Shown here: positions 1 through 11,500 of the stretch, one piece after another
Position numbering within the stretch: position 1 is the stretch's first letter
Layout: each line of letters opens with the position of its first letter
Notes under the pieces: generated by a model
The model's database searches: none
The model's input: the letters and a program-made list of their open reading frames with translations, nothing else
Told to the model about the DNA's origin: nothing
Position numbers and translations under genes: made by a program
From: Odontesthes bonariensis
Taxonomy: Eukaryota; Chordata; Actinopteri; Atheriniformes; Atherinopsidae
Assembly (NCBI RefSeq): GCF_027942865.1
Contig: NC_134524.1
Location: 19,087,536-19,151,535, forward strand
Direction: 5' to 3'
DNA length: 64,000 bases

Positions 1-311
1 TTCAGCCGTGATAGAATTACATGGGGCGTAGCTACCGACCACCACACACCTCCCTTAGATTCGTTCTATAGAACCATGAAAAGACCCGACCTCGGAGAAG
101 GAGCTAAATAGTTATAGGAACTAAGGGAGAAAGCCCCGAGTTCCTGTATGTCCGAACACGGGAGAAAACGGCCCCGCGGATTAAAAGGTTATTAGAACTG
201 CCAAAGGTTCCTACAGTCCGAAAGCGGCTATTGTCATTTACAGCTACTGTAACATCTATCCCGTCATCCTCTGTACATTTCAGTTCATTGATCCAAGTCG
301 AGCCCTAATCC
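1..311. other. Unassigned flank with imperfect inverted repeats
   Basis: No coding region was recognised here. The stretch at about 110-240 holds two similar stem-like units, one with AGGAACT facing AGTTCCT around a short loop and the next a diverged version (AGAAC facing GGTTCCT), each followed by a TCCGAA-containing segment. This looks like the remains of a small repeat or transposon end, but the family is not recognised. It may also contain the 3' untranslated end of the minus-strand receptor gene that stops at 312. Confidence 0.3.
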
Positions 312-1211
312 TTACTGGGTGTTTTTCCTAAAACACACCAATTTTCCTGCTCGTTGTAAAAACAACAGAGGTAAGACAAGACTGCTGGGCAAATTAAACC
401 AGACACAAGTCGCCAACAGCACACAATCAGTATCTCGGCCCCATCTAAACAAAACCTCCCAAGTCACATTCCAAGCAAACCTCACGACAAGCACGCCCAG
501 AATGGCCACAATGGTGTAGAAGGCCCTTAGCTTCAATTGGTCAACCCCGTCCCTGCCCGTGCCCTGTTCCCCTGGGCCTGGACGAATGAGAACACAGAGA
601 ACAGAAAGACTGCAGAATGAGATGACTGTTAAGGTTGATGTCAGGAGGCATAAATCCACTATGAAAAAAAAGGCTGTCATCATCATCAAACCCATCCCCA
701 CAAAGCTAAGCAGCCAGGCACAGCCGATGCTGATGTTTCTGATTCTGGCCCCTCTTTCGTTTCTCAGGCTCAGGTAGGTGATGGGATGGACAGCCGCCAG
801 GTAGCGCTCCACACAGGTCAGGATGTGAAAGAATATTTGTCCATACCAGTTGAGGGATGTAAAAAATCCCGCCACAAATAATAGATTTAAATCGTATCTG
901 CAGATCCCAGCTAAGTTGAGGATATACCCAAACACGCCCAACAGCTCCATGACGACCATGTGGTAGGTGAAGCAGTCAGAGTGGCTTATCGTTGATGAGG
1001 AGTGTTTTTGCAGCAATTGTTGGAGCCCATGATAGAGGATGAAGCTGCACAGAGGGAGGAGGAGGAGGGTGGTGGCGATGTCGAGTGACATGAAGATAAA
1101 AGAGCTTGGTCTGGTAATGAGGCAAAATGTGTATAAGGATAAGGAAGAGTTGGCTGATGATGGGTGTGAAGGTGAGAGGGAGTCGTTGGAAGATGAGGAG
1201 TTTACCGACAT
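312..1211 (-). CDS. Rhodopsin-like (class A) G-protein-coupled receptor, orphan, single exon
   Basis: A 299-residue open frame without introns. The N-terminus (about 1-38) is rich in Ser/Asn with several N-x-S/T glycosylation sites and no obvious signal peptide. Seven hydrophobic segments can be placed at roughly 40-62, 83-103, 110-133, 158-180, 184-209, 228-250 and 263-286. After the third comes CVERYLAAVHPITYL, the E/DRY-type motif with the VHP continuation typical of rhodopsin-like receptors. Other class A signatures are weak: the sixth segment has AWNVTW where CWxP is usual, and the seventh has NLPSSLVLPLLF in place of NPxxY. The C-terminal tail is very short. These features suggest a fast-evolving fish receptor of the chemokine/nucleotide/protease-receptor-like group, ligand unknown. 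The ATG has G at -3 and is the first Met of the frame. A non-receptor membrane protein is unlikely given the ERY motif and topology. Confidence 0.75.
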   Translation of the reverse strand: MSVNSSSSNDSLSPSHPSSANSSLSLYTFCLITRPSSFIFMSLDIATTLLLLPLCSFILYHGLQQLLQKHSSSTISHSDCFTYHMVVMELLGVFGYILNLAGICRYDLNLLFVAGFFTSLNWYGQIFFHILTCVERYLAAVHPITYLSLRNERGARIRNISIGCAWLLSFVGMGLMMMTAFFFIVDLCLLTSTLTVISFCSLSVLCVLIRPGPGEQGTGRDGVDQLKLRAFYTIVAILGVLVVRFAWNVTWEVLFRWGRDTDCVLLATCVWFNLPSSLVLPLLFLQRAGKLVCFRKNTQ

Positions 1212-2185
1212 ATCTGGAAAAGAAGACAGTGTTTGTTACATGTGTTCGCTTTAAAAAGCGGATCTGTACTCCGATTTAAACTAAAGAAAAGACTCTTGAT
1301 GATTACAAGCAAAAATAAATTATTTAATTCATGCATTGTAAATAACACCCTCCAATATTGACCAGAGGTAATGATTCAATACCGACAATAATCTACATGG
1401 CCACCCTCAGTCAGAAAACTTTGTAATCATCCTAACTTTAAAGTTAAATTGCATATCTATTCTCTTTACACATGAAGGGAAAATGTATGAAACAGATACA
1501 TACATTATCAAACAGATACCAAGAACACGTGATATTTTTTCTAGAATTTGGATCAGTTTATCCATTTTCTTTTCTGGCGTTATCTAACTCAGGGTCGTGG
1601 GAGGGCTGGAGTCGGCTGTCTTCAAGCAAAAGGGAAGGTACAGTCTGCCCTTGCAGAAGTTTTAGTAAACCATGTTAATCTGTGTATCATAAATGATGAG
1701 CCTGGAATTGTTTAAGCAATGAAAACAAAAGTATTGATTTAAATTTGAGAAAGAATAGATAATGCCTCCTTTGGACTGAGTAAACATTCGGTTTCTATCT
1801 GTTTAGTCATTTAATCATTCATTCCATAATTTGTATCATTGTCAAGCAAATTTATTTCAGTTATGGCCGAGCAAACAATGAAGATCTTAATTTGATAACA
1901 GGCATTCGCTGGGAAAACAATTCGCAGATTAAGAATATTTTTTCTTCTTTCTTTTCAAACCGTGAACAGCACACATGTCGATTTATATTAGTTTCAAAGG
2001 ACACCCACCTTGCCAATAGTATTGACTCCTGACCATCCTCCTGCAGCCGTGATCGTTGATAAATGAAACATGACCCAATTCCAGGACTTATATGTACGAT
2101 TTGGAGCAGATATCATTTACGTAAAACATCAGTGTGTATATTTGTGTGTTTGTTTGCATGCGGCAAAACAAATTCAAACTTTGTC
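1212..2185. other. Intergenic, nothing recognised
   Basis: AT-rich sequence upstream of the minus-strand receptor gene. No exon with convincing splice sites, RNA gene or repeat family was recognised. The promoter of the receptor gene should lie in the first few hundred bases, but no TATA or other element stands out. Confidence 0.35.
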
Positions 2186-2186
2186 A

Positions 2187-2432
2187 TATGCATGGGTTCT
2201 CTCCGGGTACTCCTCCCACCATCCAAAAAAAACCAAAACACTCATGTCAGGTTAATTAGTGTCTCTACATTGTCCCCAGGAGTGGCTGTGTGTCTGGTTT
2301 GTCTCTGTGTGGTCCTGTGATGGTCCAGGGTGTACGCCGCCTCTCGCCCAATGATAGCTGGGGTAGACTCCAGCCCCCCCCGACCCTAAATTGGATTAAG
2401 CGGGTATAGAAAATGGATTGGTGGATATATAT
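2187..2432 (+). mobile_element. L2-like LINE 3' end fragment
   Basis: The segment has the order typical of a very common fish repeat: a TTCTCTCCGGGT block, a GGTTAATTAGTG block, GGTCCTGTGATGG, CCAGGGTGTACGCCGCCTCTCGCC, a GGGGTAGACTCCAGCC block, and a terminal AAGCGGGTATAGAAAATGGAT with a short ATGG-like tail. It is the 3' untranslated tail of an L2-clade-type retrotransposon, moderately diverged, followed by a T-run at about 2438-2458. Two other copies lie at 26614-26795 and, inverted, at about 51646-51786. Clade assignment is from memory of the family. Confidence 0.7.
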
Positions 2433-2458
2433 ACACTTTTTTTTTTTTTTTTTTTTTT

Positions 2459-3500
2459 AAGGTTAATTTTACAAGGCAAATTTTATCTTTATTTTATTGA
2501 AACGGACGTGAATTTAAACTTAAACTTTATTTAAGGTTATGGTTAGATGTTAAAGGTGATATATTTTTGTAACTATTTGACCCAACTTTCTGAGGTCTTA
2601 TTGAGGTGTATGAGACAGGTTTGGTCAAAATCAGAACCTGTTGGTTTAAGAACAGGTGCCTTATATCGCAGCCCTGTTTTGGCACATCTACATTAACAGT
2701 GTGATTTCAGGGTAGAGACTTAGCAAGTGCTCAACCTTACTCTTTTGGAGAGGTCACAGCAGCTACTCAAGCCCCCCAATTTAACATGTTCTTGTTCAAA
2801 TATTTTTTTTAAATGACACCTACCTTGTCAGTTGTGGGTTTTTCTTTTACCTTTTTCCTGCATTATTGTCACACAGGCTGCTGCAAACCGATTCCTCGTC
2901 CACATTAGAGTTCTTAACAACACCAGTGTGGTGGGCTTTGCTCTCTTCTTTTCACAAGATCAGTTTCTGCAAATGTTCCGATTGCTCCTCGTGCTCCGAG
3001 ATCATTACCAATCAGCACAGTCGTCTACAATTATACCATGCAAATCATTACATTTGTCCATCACAATCAACATCTCTCAGAATTCAAATGCAACATTTAC
3101 ATAAGCAATGACTGAAGTGCATTTAAATTAATACTGTAAAGCCATTTACCTCAAAGCGTCAGTCCTTCTTATCTTATTCAATTAATTTGTTCATAAGTTA
3201 GTCACGAACTGATCATAAGTCAGCACTGAAGACTGTTCCGTTTCAGGTTGTTGTTTTTCTTTTTAATTCCACATGTATGAAAACTTCTGAATAATTAGGT
3301 TTTGTTTGTCGTTTTTCTTTTTTATGGGGACAAGCTTGTAGTACTCAAAGCTGGACAGCAGATGTCAGTAGTATTTTGTTTATTGTGTTTTACTACTGTC
3401 TGTTATGTTATTCCTTATTGAAATTATAGTTATTCTTAGTTATAACTTGTTTTTTGTTTGAAATCAAAAGGAAAGAGTATAAGCTGTATATTACCTCATC
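2459..3500. other. Intergenic, nothing recognised
   Basis: AT-rich non-coding sequence. Short open frames exist (for example 2832-3104) but have no recognisable domain, and no exon-like flanks were seen. Confidence 0.3.
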
Positions 3501-3539
3501 AATGATGTTTCCTGGGGTCACTGGGTGTTTCAGGTCTTT

Positions 3540-4450
3540 CATCATCATACACCCTCACCCAGGCGACCCAGTTGGGGGTGATCAAGCCCCAACTCGTGCC
3601 CAGACAAAGCTACCCAACCCTCTCTGGAGTAGAGCCGCGGGTTGGGTAGCCACCTTGATGCAACCTCTGCTGCCTCAGTGACCAGCTTGGTTGCTTTGCA
3701 CTTACGCCTGTGATGCCCAGCTTGTTGTAGGCCCTGTAGAGGGACTGGCAATCTCTGCACCCCACCTCTATGGGTTCACATCTCGCCATCACTTTCAGGT
3801 CTTGGTCGTGGTGCCAGCGGTAGCACCCCTCAGACAGGGCTTTTGGGCAGCTGCTGAGAATATGCTCAAGTCCCTCTCTCTGAGCACAGCTGGCACGCTG
3901 GTGACTCCACTTTGCCCCTAGCAGAACAGATTGGATGGGCTTGGTAGTACATCGTAGACAGCCTGGATGAGGACTTTGATGCGGTGGGGCTCAGCCTTCC
4001 AAAGCTCAGCCCACGAGAACTTACGATCCACCACTTGTTTCCATCTTGTCCAGGCTCCCACATCGCTACCACCCTGCTTTCTCGCTCTTCTTCAAGTGAC
4101 GCATGCACCTCCTCCTGGATGATCAACCTCCTGGCTTTCCCCTGTGCCTTGTCATAGGGAGGTGGTGTACTAGTGCCTCAGCCTTGACTCAGCAGTGCTG
4201 ACTGCCTCTGCTGCCTTCCACTTTCAGCCTGTCCTGACTTAAATCCCTGCCTGAGACACTTTTGGGTCAGCGGATTCCTGGTACTGCACTACCATCCTTT
4301 TCCGGGCCACCCTGAACTCTTCATTCAGGCTGCTGAGGGGTAGCTTAAGTTTGTTTCTCTGTCCATACGGAACGATGCTGCTTCGGCTCAGAGATAGCCC
4401 CAGACACTTCCTCGTAAACCTGCTCACTCTCCTCTCAAAGCCCTCGACTG
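3540..4450 (-). mobile_element. Decayed non-LTR retrotransposon, C-terminal part of its polyprotein
   Basis: Read on the minus strand in several frames, the stretch gives pieces of one protein in a consistent order. First comes a stretch ending ESADPKVSQAGI (about 4240-4427). Next is IIQEEVHASLEEERESRVVA (about 4060-4126). Then comes a zinc-finger-like LPSPSNLF..CQLCSERG..LEHILSSCPKAL stretch (3866-3960), and last MARCEPIEVGCRDCQSLYRAY..LGITGV..ATKLVTEAAEVASRWL (3600-3792). This order is known from retrotransposon reverse transcriptase polyproteins found widely in fish and cnidarian assemblies. Frame changes and stops show it is dead. The catalytic reverse-transcriptase core is not present, so the copy is truncated upstream. 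Confidence 0.75.
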
Positions 4451-5040
4451 TAGAGACCGGGAACTCTTAGTAACCTAAATGTTTTTAGTTACTTATTGGA
4501 ATATGAAAATAATCATCTGATAAAAATAAATACTCATCTCTAGCTCGTCTTTGCTCTTTTCCCCATCTCCAAATACAATAAAAGTCAATCAACAGGCCAA
4601 AGTAAATGTGCCCGCTCATGAAAATAAAAACAAACGTGAAAATGAAATATTATTTTTAGTCATATTTGCTTATTTTTTTTCCTTTTTCCTTTTCTCCATT
4701 TGTCTTCCCGATCTTTTACAAACACTGTGTATTCCTTTTTGAGGCACTCGCATTATTACATAGCTAATAACTTCATTATTCTTTATCAAAGAACACCATG
4801 TCTGGTTCAGCATGAGAAAACTTCCACTCCCTCTCATGCACATACAGATCCACGGGGGGAGTTTCCTGTTTAACAGAGCAAAGGCAGAATGGGAGGAGTG
4901 AGGAGGAAGAGGAGGGGGGAGAATAGGGAGGAGAGGAGAGAAGGAATGTCCGAGCTGAGGCATTGTGTTTGGTTATCGCACCACCAGAGAGAGAAAGGAG
5001 GAGTGACTCTGCTGGGAAGTAAAAACTCACTCTGAGGGAG
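4451..5040. promoter_or_regulatory. Region upstream of the gab1-like gene, probable promoter
   Basis: No gene was recognised. From about 4855 to 5000 the sequence becomes a purine-rich GGAGGA/GAGGAGAG tract, in contrast to the AT-rich DNA before it, and leads into the probable 5' untranslated exon. A purine tract just before a first exon is compatible with a TATA-less promoter, but no defined core element can be named. The transcription start cannot be fixed from sequence alone. Confidence 0.35.
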
Positions 5041-5523
5041 GTGTGACTCGCTTACTCAGCCGTCGACAGACACACAGCGGCTCTGCCATGTGTGCATTGA
5101 AAGTGCTGAGCTAGGCCGACTGATGACAGCAGGTTTTTACCTCAGAAAGAGAAGCATTGCCTGGAAGTCAGCTGAATCTAAGTCCTGGGAATTTTTTTAT
5201 TCCTGACCCTCCGACATAAAGATCAACGGATTGGACTCTGGATCACAGCGAGGCTTGGAATAATTACTGACTGATCTGAAGCCACAACACCTGCTTTCAA
5301 ATCTGAAATTTGAAACTTTTTTGAAGGATTGGAAGCCTAACTGATGGGTTTGAAATAAAAAGAAGCCTTAGGCTACTGTCTCACAGGTTCGGCGCCTAAC
5401 TGACCGACTTGAAACCTGATTGGTTTAGTCTGCTGGGGATCCTAATTGACTATAAGTTCGTCTGATCAGCAGCTCGGAGGCTCAGTTTCATGACTGATCG
5501 ATTCAAAGAGCTAATTTGTCAGG
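5041..5523 (+). promoter_or_regulatory. Probable 5' untranslated region of gab1-like with upstream ATGs
   Basis: The stretch before the start codon holds several upstream ATGs. One at 5089 opens an eight-codon frame ending at TAG. Another at 5490 opens a 20-codon frame that runs out of frame across the main start and stops inside exon 1. The main ATG at 5524 has A at -3, a better context than the 5490 ATG, which has T at -3. Such leaders are common for signalling adaptors and could damp translation. The 5' boundary is a guess. Confidence 0.4.
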
Positions 5524-8500
5524 ATGAGCGGAGCAGGGGACGTAGTGTGTGAAGGATGGCTGCGGAAATCACCACCAGAGAAAAAGCTGCGGCGCTATGT
5601 GAGTAATTTTCTTTTAAAAGCACATGTGCTACAAAGATGATACATATTATTCAGGCCATTATCCGTGTGTACTTTGGCAATTAAAGTCATCACCACTTGT
5701 GCAAACACACACCAGCAGGAGGGCTGACTGTTCATAGATGCTCTCCTGAGTATCCTTTTGATTAAGTTTGAAGATTACCACTGTGCATCATCACTATTGA
5801 CACAAGGAGTCACTCCCTAAAGTTGTACAGTCCTGATTATAAAACAATAAAGCATTCAGCAGAGCACAGCTGCTGGAGAAAAAGTAACCCCGTGGTTTCA
5901 GGTTGACTTTGGCTTGTCAGATTAGGACTCTATAAAATAGCTAATAAACGACTCAATTTTCCTGCATTTGATATTTAATTATTAATGTTGTGGGGGTCAG
6001 GAACAACTGTTTCTAAACCACAAAAATGTTAATGCATCTTTCAAATGCCAGATATTTGGAATTGTTTCGTTTAACACATTTTTCCCTCTTCCAATAGGTG
6101 CACTGGACGGATAGACAGTTAAATAAATAAAAAAAGCAACAACCTTAATTAAAAATCAACACAAGGCTGTTTGTCCAATAGCACCTCAGCTTGCTTTCCA
6201 GTGCAGCGGCTTAGTTACACACACATGCACACGCACACGCACACCACATTTCTTGCATGCCTTGCCAGTGAGTTGAGCTAATCTCATCTTTCCTTTCCAT
6301 ATTTTCTCTTAATCTTCCCAGTTGCACTGAAAACTTTGCTCCATCTATAGTTCTGTTTTTTTTCTTTCCCTACCAGACCTCTCGGTCCCTTTCTCTTTCA
6401 TTCATTGTACTTTCTCTTCCTCTTCAATCGTCATATGCTTTCCTTCCTCAGAAGGGTATGTGTGTGTAAGTAAACTGAAGGAGGAATAAACGGGGCAGTG
6501 GAAACATTTCTTTGAGAGACGTGAAAAGAACTTGGCCACCACACTTGGTGTCAACATCTGAGAGAGGGTTAGTCACTGACAATATGGAAACAAAGTTAGC
6601 CTAAATGTCTTGATAAGGTTCAGTCAAACTGCCTCAAGTTTAATATGCCCAACCTTGGCGGTCGTCATTACCCATGATCCATCTCAGCTGACATCAGTGA
6701 ATTAAATACGTTCCCTGAAGGGAAGGTTTTTAAGAGATTTCAAAGATGATTTGCTTGTGTCTCACTCTCTCATCCATCAGTTATAAAAAGGTAAATTCTC
6801 TAACAGATGAAAGTGAAGAGGGGTTCAAACGAAGGGCCCGCTGTTGAGACTGTAAATACTTTCAATCATGATGGTATATACAGCCAAGTGTATACATGCA
6901 CCGTCTGGCCAGCTGTGTTTCTATTGTCAACTCGCACTCATAAACACACACACACACAAAGGGGCCTATAATGGCAGCAGCAGACTGCACGTGTTCACGT
7001 TAAGCATTTGGATATAGTTCACGGAGTGTACCTCACCATACACTCCCTGCTCTGTTAAAGGGTGTGTGTGTGTTATGTAATAAACTAATCGTTCTCAGCT
7101 GGGCCTGCTTGGAAGAGGGGGGGGGCCTCCCCGAAGATTTAGAACATTTGGAAACACACACACACACACACAGATGGAGCAGAACCATGGACAATGATGT
7201 CAATTCTGTAACCTTGAGTACAATAACAGGTCAAACACGGTTAGAGACGAGCAGGATCTGCAAAGGTCTGTCACATGTACAGTTTGGCTACGTCTTGGGG
7301 TCATGTTTTCCATCAGAGTAATGCCGCACTGCACTGCACTGCAGGCTACAAGTTGATTATTTTGGCCTCCCACTTTAAAAAGAAAAACTTCATTGGACTC
7401 TTGAACCTTAAGCTTCTCAAGCAGATTTAATTCAGCACAACTGCACAAAGAAGCAGATGCTCTGGCAACATTCAGTGTGGCAGCTTATGCAGAATTGAAA
7501 AATACTTAATCAATGGCTAATTGAAACTTTTAACATGATTCTGAACAATATTCCCAGTAAACTGGAGGCGAGACAGACTCTCGTCTGCCATTTATCTTCT
7601 TTTTTTTTGCCTCTAGATATACTTAAGTTCTGCTGGTGTTAAAGAGGTTCATAAGTTGCCTGCCACTAGCAAACCAGGCTCTCAAACATGGTGACTGTAT
7701 ATATTTTGTGTCAAGAGTTGTATAAATCATCAAAAATCCTTAGCGTGGAAACTTGTGCCCCCTGATCTTGAAGCAATGCAACAAAACAAAAGCAGTTGAC
7801 TTGGTGGGAACAATTTGACTATTTTCAACAGAAATTATCTAAAAATAGATGGACAATCATTGTGCCATAAATCTTAAATGTATTGTAATGACACGGAAAG
7901 AAAAAGTGAACCAGGCTTTGAAAATAGTTGTGAAAGTTCCCAGTTCCATCTGGGTTATACATGGGCAGCTCAAGAGCAAAGAGATTAGCTCTCAGTGTTT
8001 ACAGTGATTGCCAGCCAACTGAAAGCGTTGCGAGGTCAAACGTGAGCAGTGACTAAAGCCTATGGAATAATTGTAGTAAATAAGGGACTGACCGGCGGGA
8101 AATTTGTTATTCAGGTCTGGCGTTAATTTTGGTTTTGAGGCGGGAAGAAGGAAGTGTTATTTTAGAACCATTGTGCCCGTTTCCCGCAAGGGGTCGAAGG
8201 TCACAGGAGGAAACAACAAAATGTAAGGAGTGAGAGACTGTCGCAGGAAGCGAGATGGTTATTACTTTTCAATGCACAGCTCAAACTGATATTGCACTTT
8301 GTAACAAGCTGCATGCAAAACCTCAATTTTTAGGCTAAAAGCTGTTCCTCATCCTGCCACTAGAGGGCTATTTCGGTTTTTCTTAATCGTCGGCGTAAAA
8401 TGCAATTAGAGTAAATCCTTGTTGTTAATTTCTCATTTCAAGCTCAGCTCCAGTCAGACTATTTTTGGGTTTTCTTTCTTGAACAAAGACGGTGACAAGA

Positions 8501-11500
8501 AAACCAAAACTCAAAAATGAAGAAATGAAATAAAGAAGTTCTAGGTTCCTGTTTTCCATACATTCCTGTTGAAGCCCGATTTTCTTTTGTTTTCTGTCGT
8601 TTCTCTGAAATAATCGATGTTTTTTAATTGTCTTCTTTTAAGACAACATATTTAATATACCCGAGTACAGTCTCGTCTCATCTGTGATAGAGAACAGAAA
8701 CACATGCCTTATGAAGACAACATAACCAACCTGTTTGCTGCCCTCATCTATTCTCTAGTGAGTTCCACAAGGCAAAAATATACTTGCAAGGACAAAAAAA
8801 TAAATAAATAAGCACAAAACAAAATAAATAAAACGCATTAAAACTGTAGAAGACGATACAAACACCAACCTCTATATAAGAGGTTGTGCAACAAAACGTC
8901 ATCTTCTTACAAGTACATAAAAATGAAAGAATTTAATTCAACTTCTTTTTGGACCATTGTCAAAGCTTTGACCATTTTTGTTAACATTCAGGCACATATG
9001 GACAAATCCGTTGCTCGTGTTGTCTTTCACACAAATACCATAGCTCATTTTGCCATTTTCTTCAATCATGGAATCTGTGGCCCCGCTGCCACAGAATCTG
9101 GCAACATTGACCGCTTACTTGCCCCTTATTGGGCAGGAACATCGGTTAATCCTGTCTGATTAAACTACATCATCTTCTACAACATCAGTCCCCCCTTTCA
9201 CCTCTTTTTGGAACATTATCCAGAACAATATAAATGGTATACTAAAAGAAGCTACAGACATGCAGCTGCTTTGGGGTCGGTGTAATAAGCTATTGCTAAA
9301 CAATCTGATGGCTAAAGCTTGCCAATGCTTGCCACAGACAATGAGGTACTGAATAGGTGATCTAAGATCTGGCAACACAAATATCTTCAAGCCAAGGAAA
9401 ATGTTAATACACTATTCAAATAAAGCACATGTACATGTAATTTACATTGTACATTTTCTTAACATTAACATCTTATATTTTCTTGAGTTAACATTCAAGG
9501 CTACTAAGCCACACCTACTCAGGATTCCATGGTAAACTATTCGTTCTCCTTCTAAAGATACATCCTGTTACTGAAGGGAATTTTTTGCGATTCAGACTGG
9601 TAGTTTCATGCAAGCTTAACTAGTTGAGAGACTAGCATTGACTTGCTAATTTGACCAATAACTGGATAGAATTAACGGACCTAGCTATGTTTTCAAAGCA
9701 TCCCGAAGACAGTTTTAAAGCCCCAACTTCATTTGGGTTATCATTTCAGAATCAAGTTTATTGCCAAGTAGGTTTGCACTTACAAGAAATTTGACGGTGT
9801 GGTTGGTGCAGAGTATTAAGGATAGACAATATGGATATATATTTACAGAATATCCCTCCCTGTTTCACATCAAACGCCATCTTTTGGGAGCACATGCTCT
9901 GCTTGACACCAAAACTGCACAAAATCCATTCAACTCTGCAACTTAAAAAGCAAACACTCACTGGAATCCCTTGAGGGTCTGTTAAAGAACAAGCCAAATG
10001 ACTGATGACAAAATAATACACAAGAGAACTGAGTAAAATGTATTGTTTATTCTATCGACAAATGACAGCCATAAACTCACAAATTAAGTATGCTTGCAAC
10101 TAGAGTTCGCTGATCAACAAATATTTCGGCCAACCTCCCTTGAACGACCTCTGAATAAGTCTCATAGACTTCCAGGCATTTCAGTCCACCAATTTCTGTG
10201 CCGAAATATCCAGCTTTGAGATCTTATTTCCACATAATTATGGAGACATGTTCAACATCACCTCCAGAACAGTGCATGTGGGCTGTGACAACTATTTGTT
10301 GAAAGAACAGATTCTATAGAAAACATTACACTTTTTGAGTGGGAGTCTACTGGAGCCGGATATATCTTTGACCCAGAGCTTTGTATTTTATATTGACAAA
10401 CGCTTTTTAATTCAGAAATCACAACTCATCACAACTTTAAAACAAGCTGAAAAGGTTCTCTAACTTGGGAGGGACTATGTGATGATCGACTTTTTAAAAA
10501 TAACCGTCAAAAAAAAAGTTTCTTAAATTAGAAAGTGAAGAAAAATATTTTCATACGCTCTGCGGTCACCCTGCTGCTTTCATCTGGCCAACAGCCTGAA
10601 GACAACAGATCATCAAACAGACCCAGGGGGACAGAGAATAAACACACACTTCCATTGCCATCTCTTACCAGCATTTCCTGTTCAGCTACTTCCTCTTCCT
10701 GTCTGTGTTTGGAAAGAGAAAGAGGGGGAAACCTGCGGTAGAGCACTTAATTGCTGCACACTTTGATTGTACTCACACACGCACAAGCACACCCATAGAG
10801 GCTCAAGCAGGCCTGTGGAGTCCCGTTAGTTGTGTTGGGAAACACTATTCTGTAAGGATCAGGAGGGACAAAGGACACAGCTTAGCCCCAGTGTTGCCAG
10901 TCGCTCTTCTAGACAAGTTGTTTCTTTTGACAAAGTTGTGAAGCAACATTCTCTGATTCCAAGATACAGAAAAGCTGAAAGTGTCTGCGCACATGCTGTC
11001 ATCAAATTAAAAGCCTGTTCCACGCTCTGCTTCACACCTTTAAATAACAATGATGCGTCTTTTGCACTCTTCCTACACACTAACACTCCAAACACTTTGA
11101 AATACGAGTGGCATCTGTGGATCACTGATGGGAGGTAGCCTCCACCCATAATGCTTGCTGCTCGATGGCAGGAACAGGAATGCAGTGTCAAACATTTAGT
11201 AGCTCACTGAATGTTCTTCTAATGTTTAGCCAACGTTCATGTTCACTGGAGTGTGAAACCTTCGACATGGGAGAGAAACAATGGCAATGTGTGGGAGGAA
11301 AATATTAAAAACGTGACTTCAACTGGCCTCACAGTACAATCTGGCTGTCAATAACCCATTTACTGGACAAATGTGTCCTGAAGAAGGACATAAGTCCAAA
11401 GGGAAAGTCTCCAAATGGGTTGGAGAGGGGATTTGGTGGGCTGAGGGCTATTTTCTTTTTATTCACGTTTCCATAATAACTGTGACCATCTGTCCAGGCG

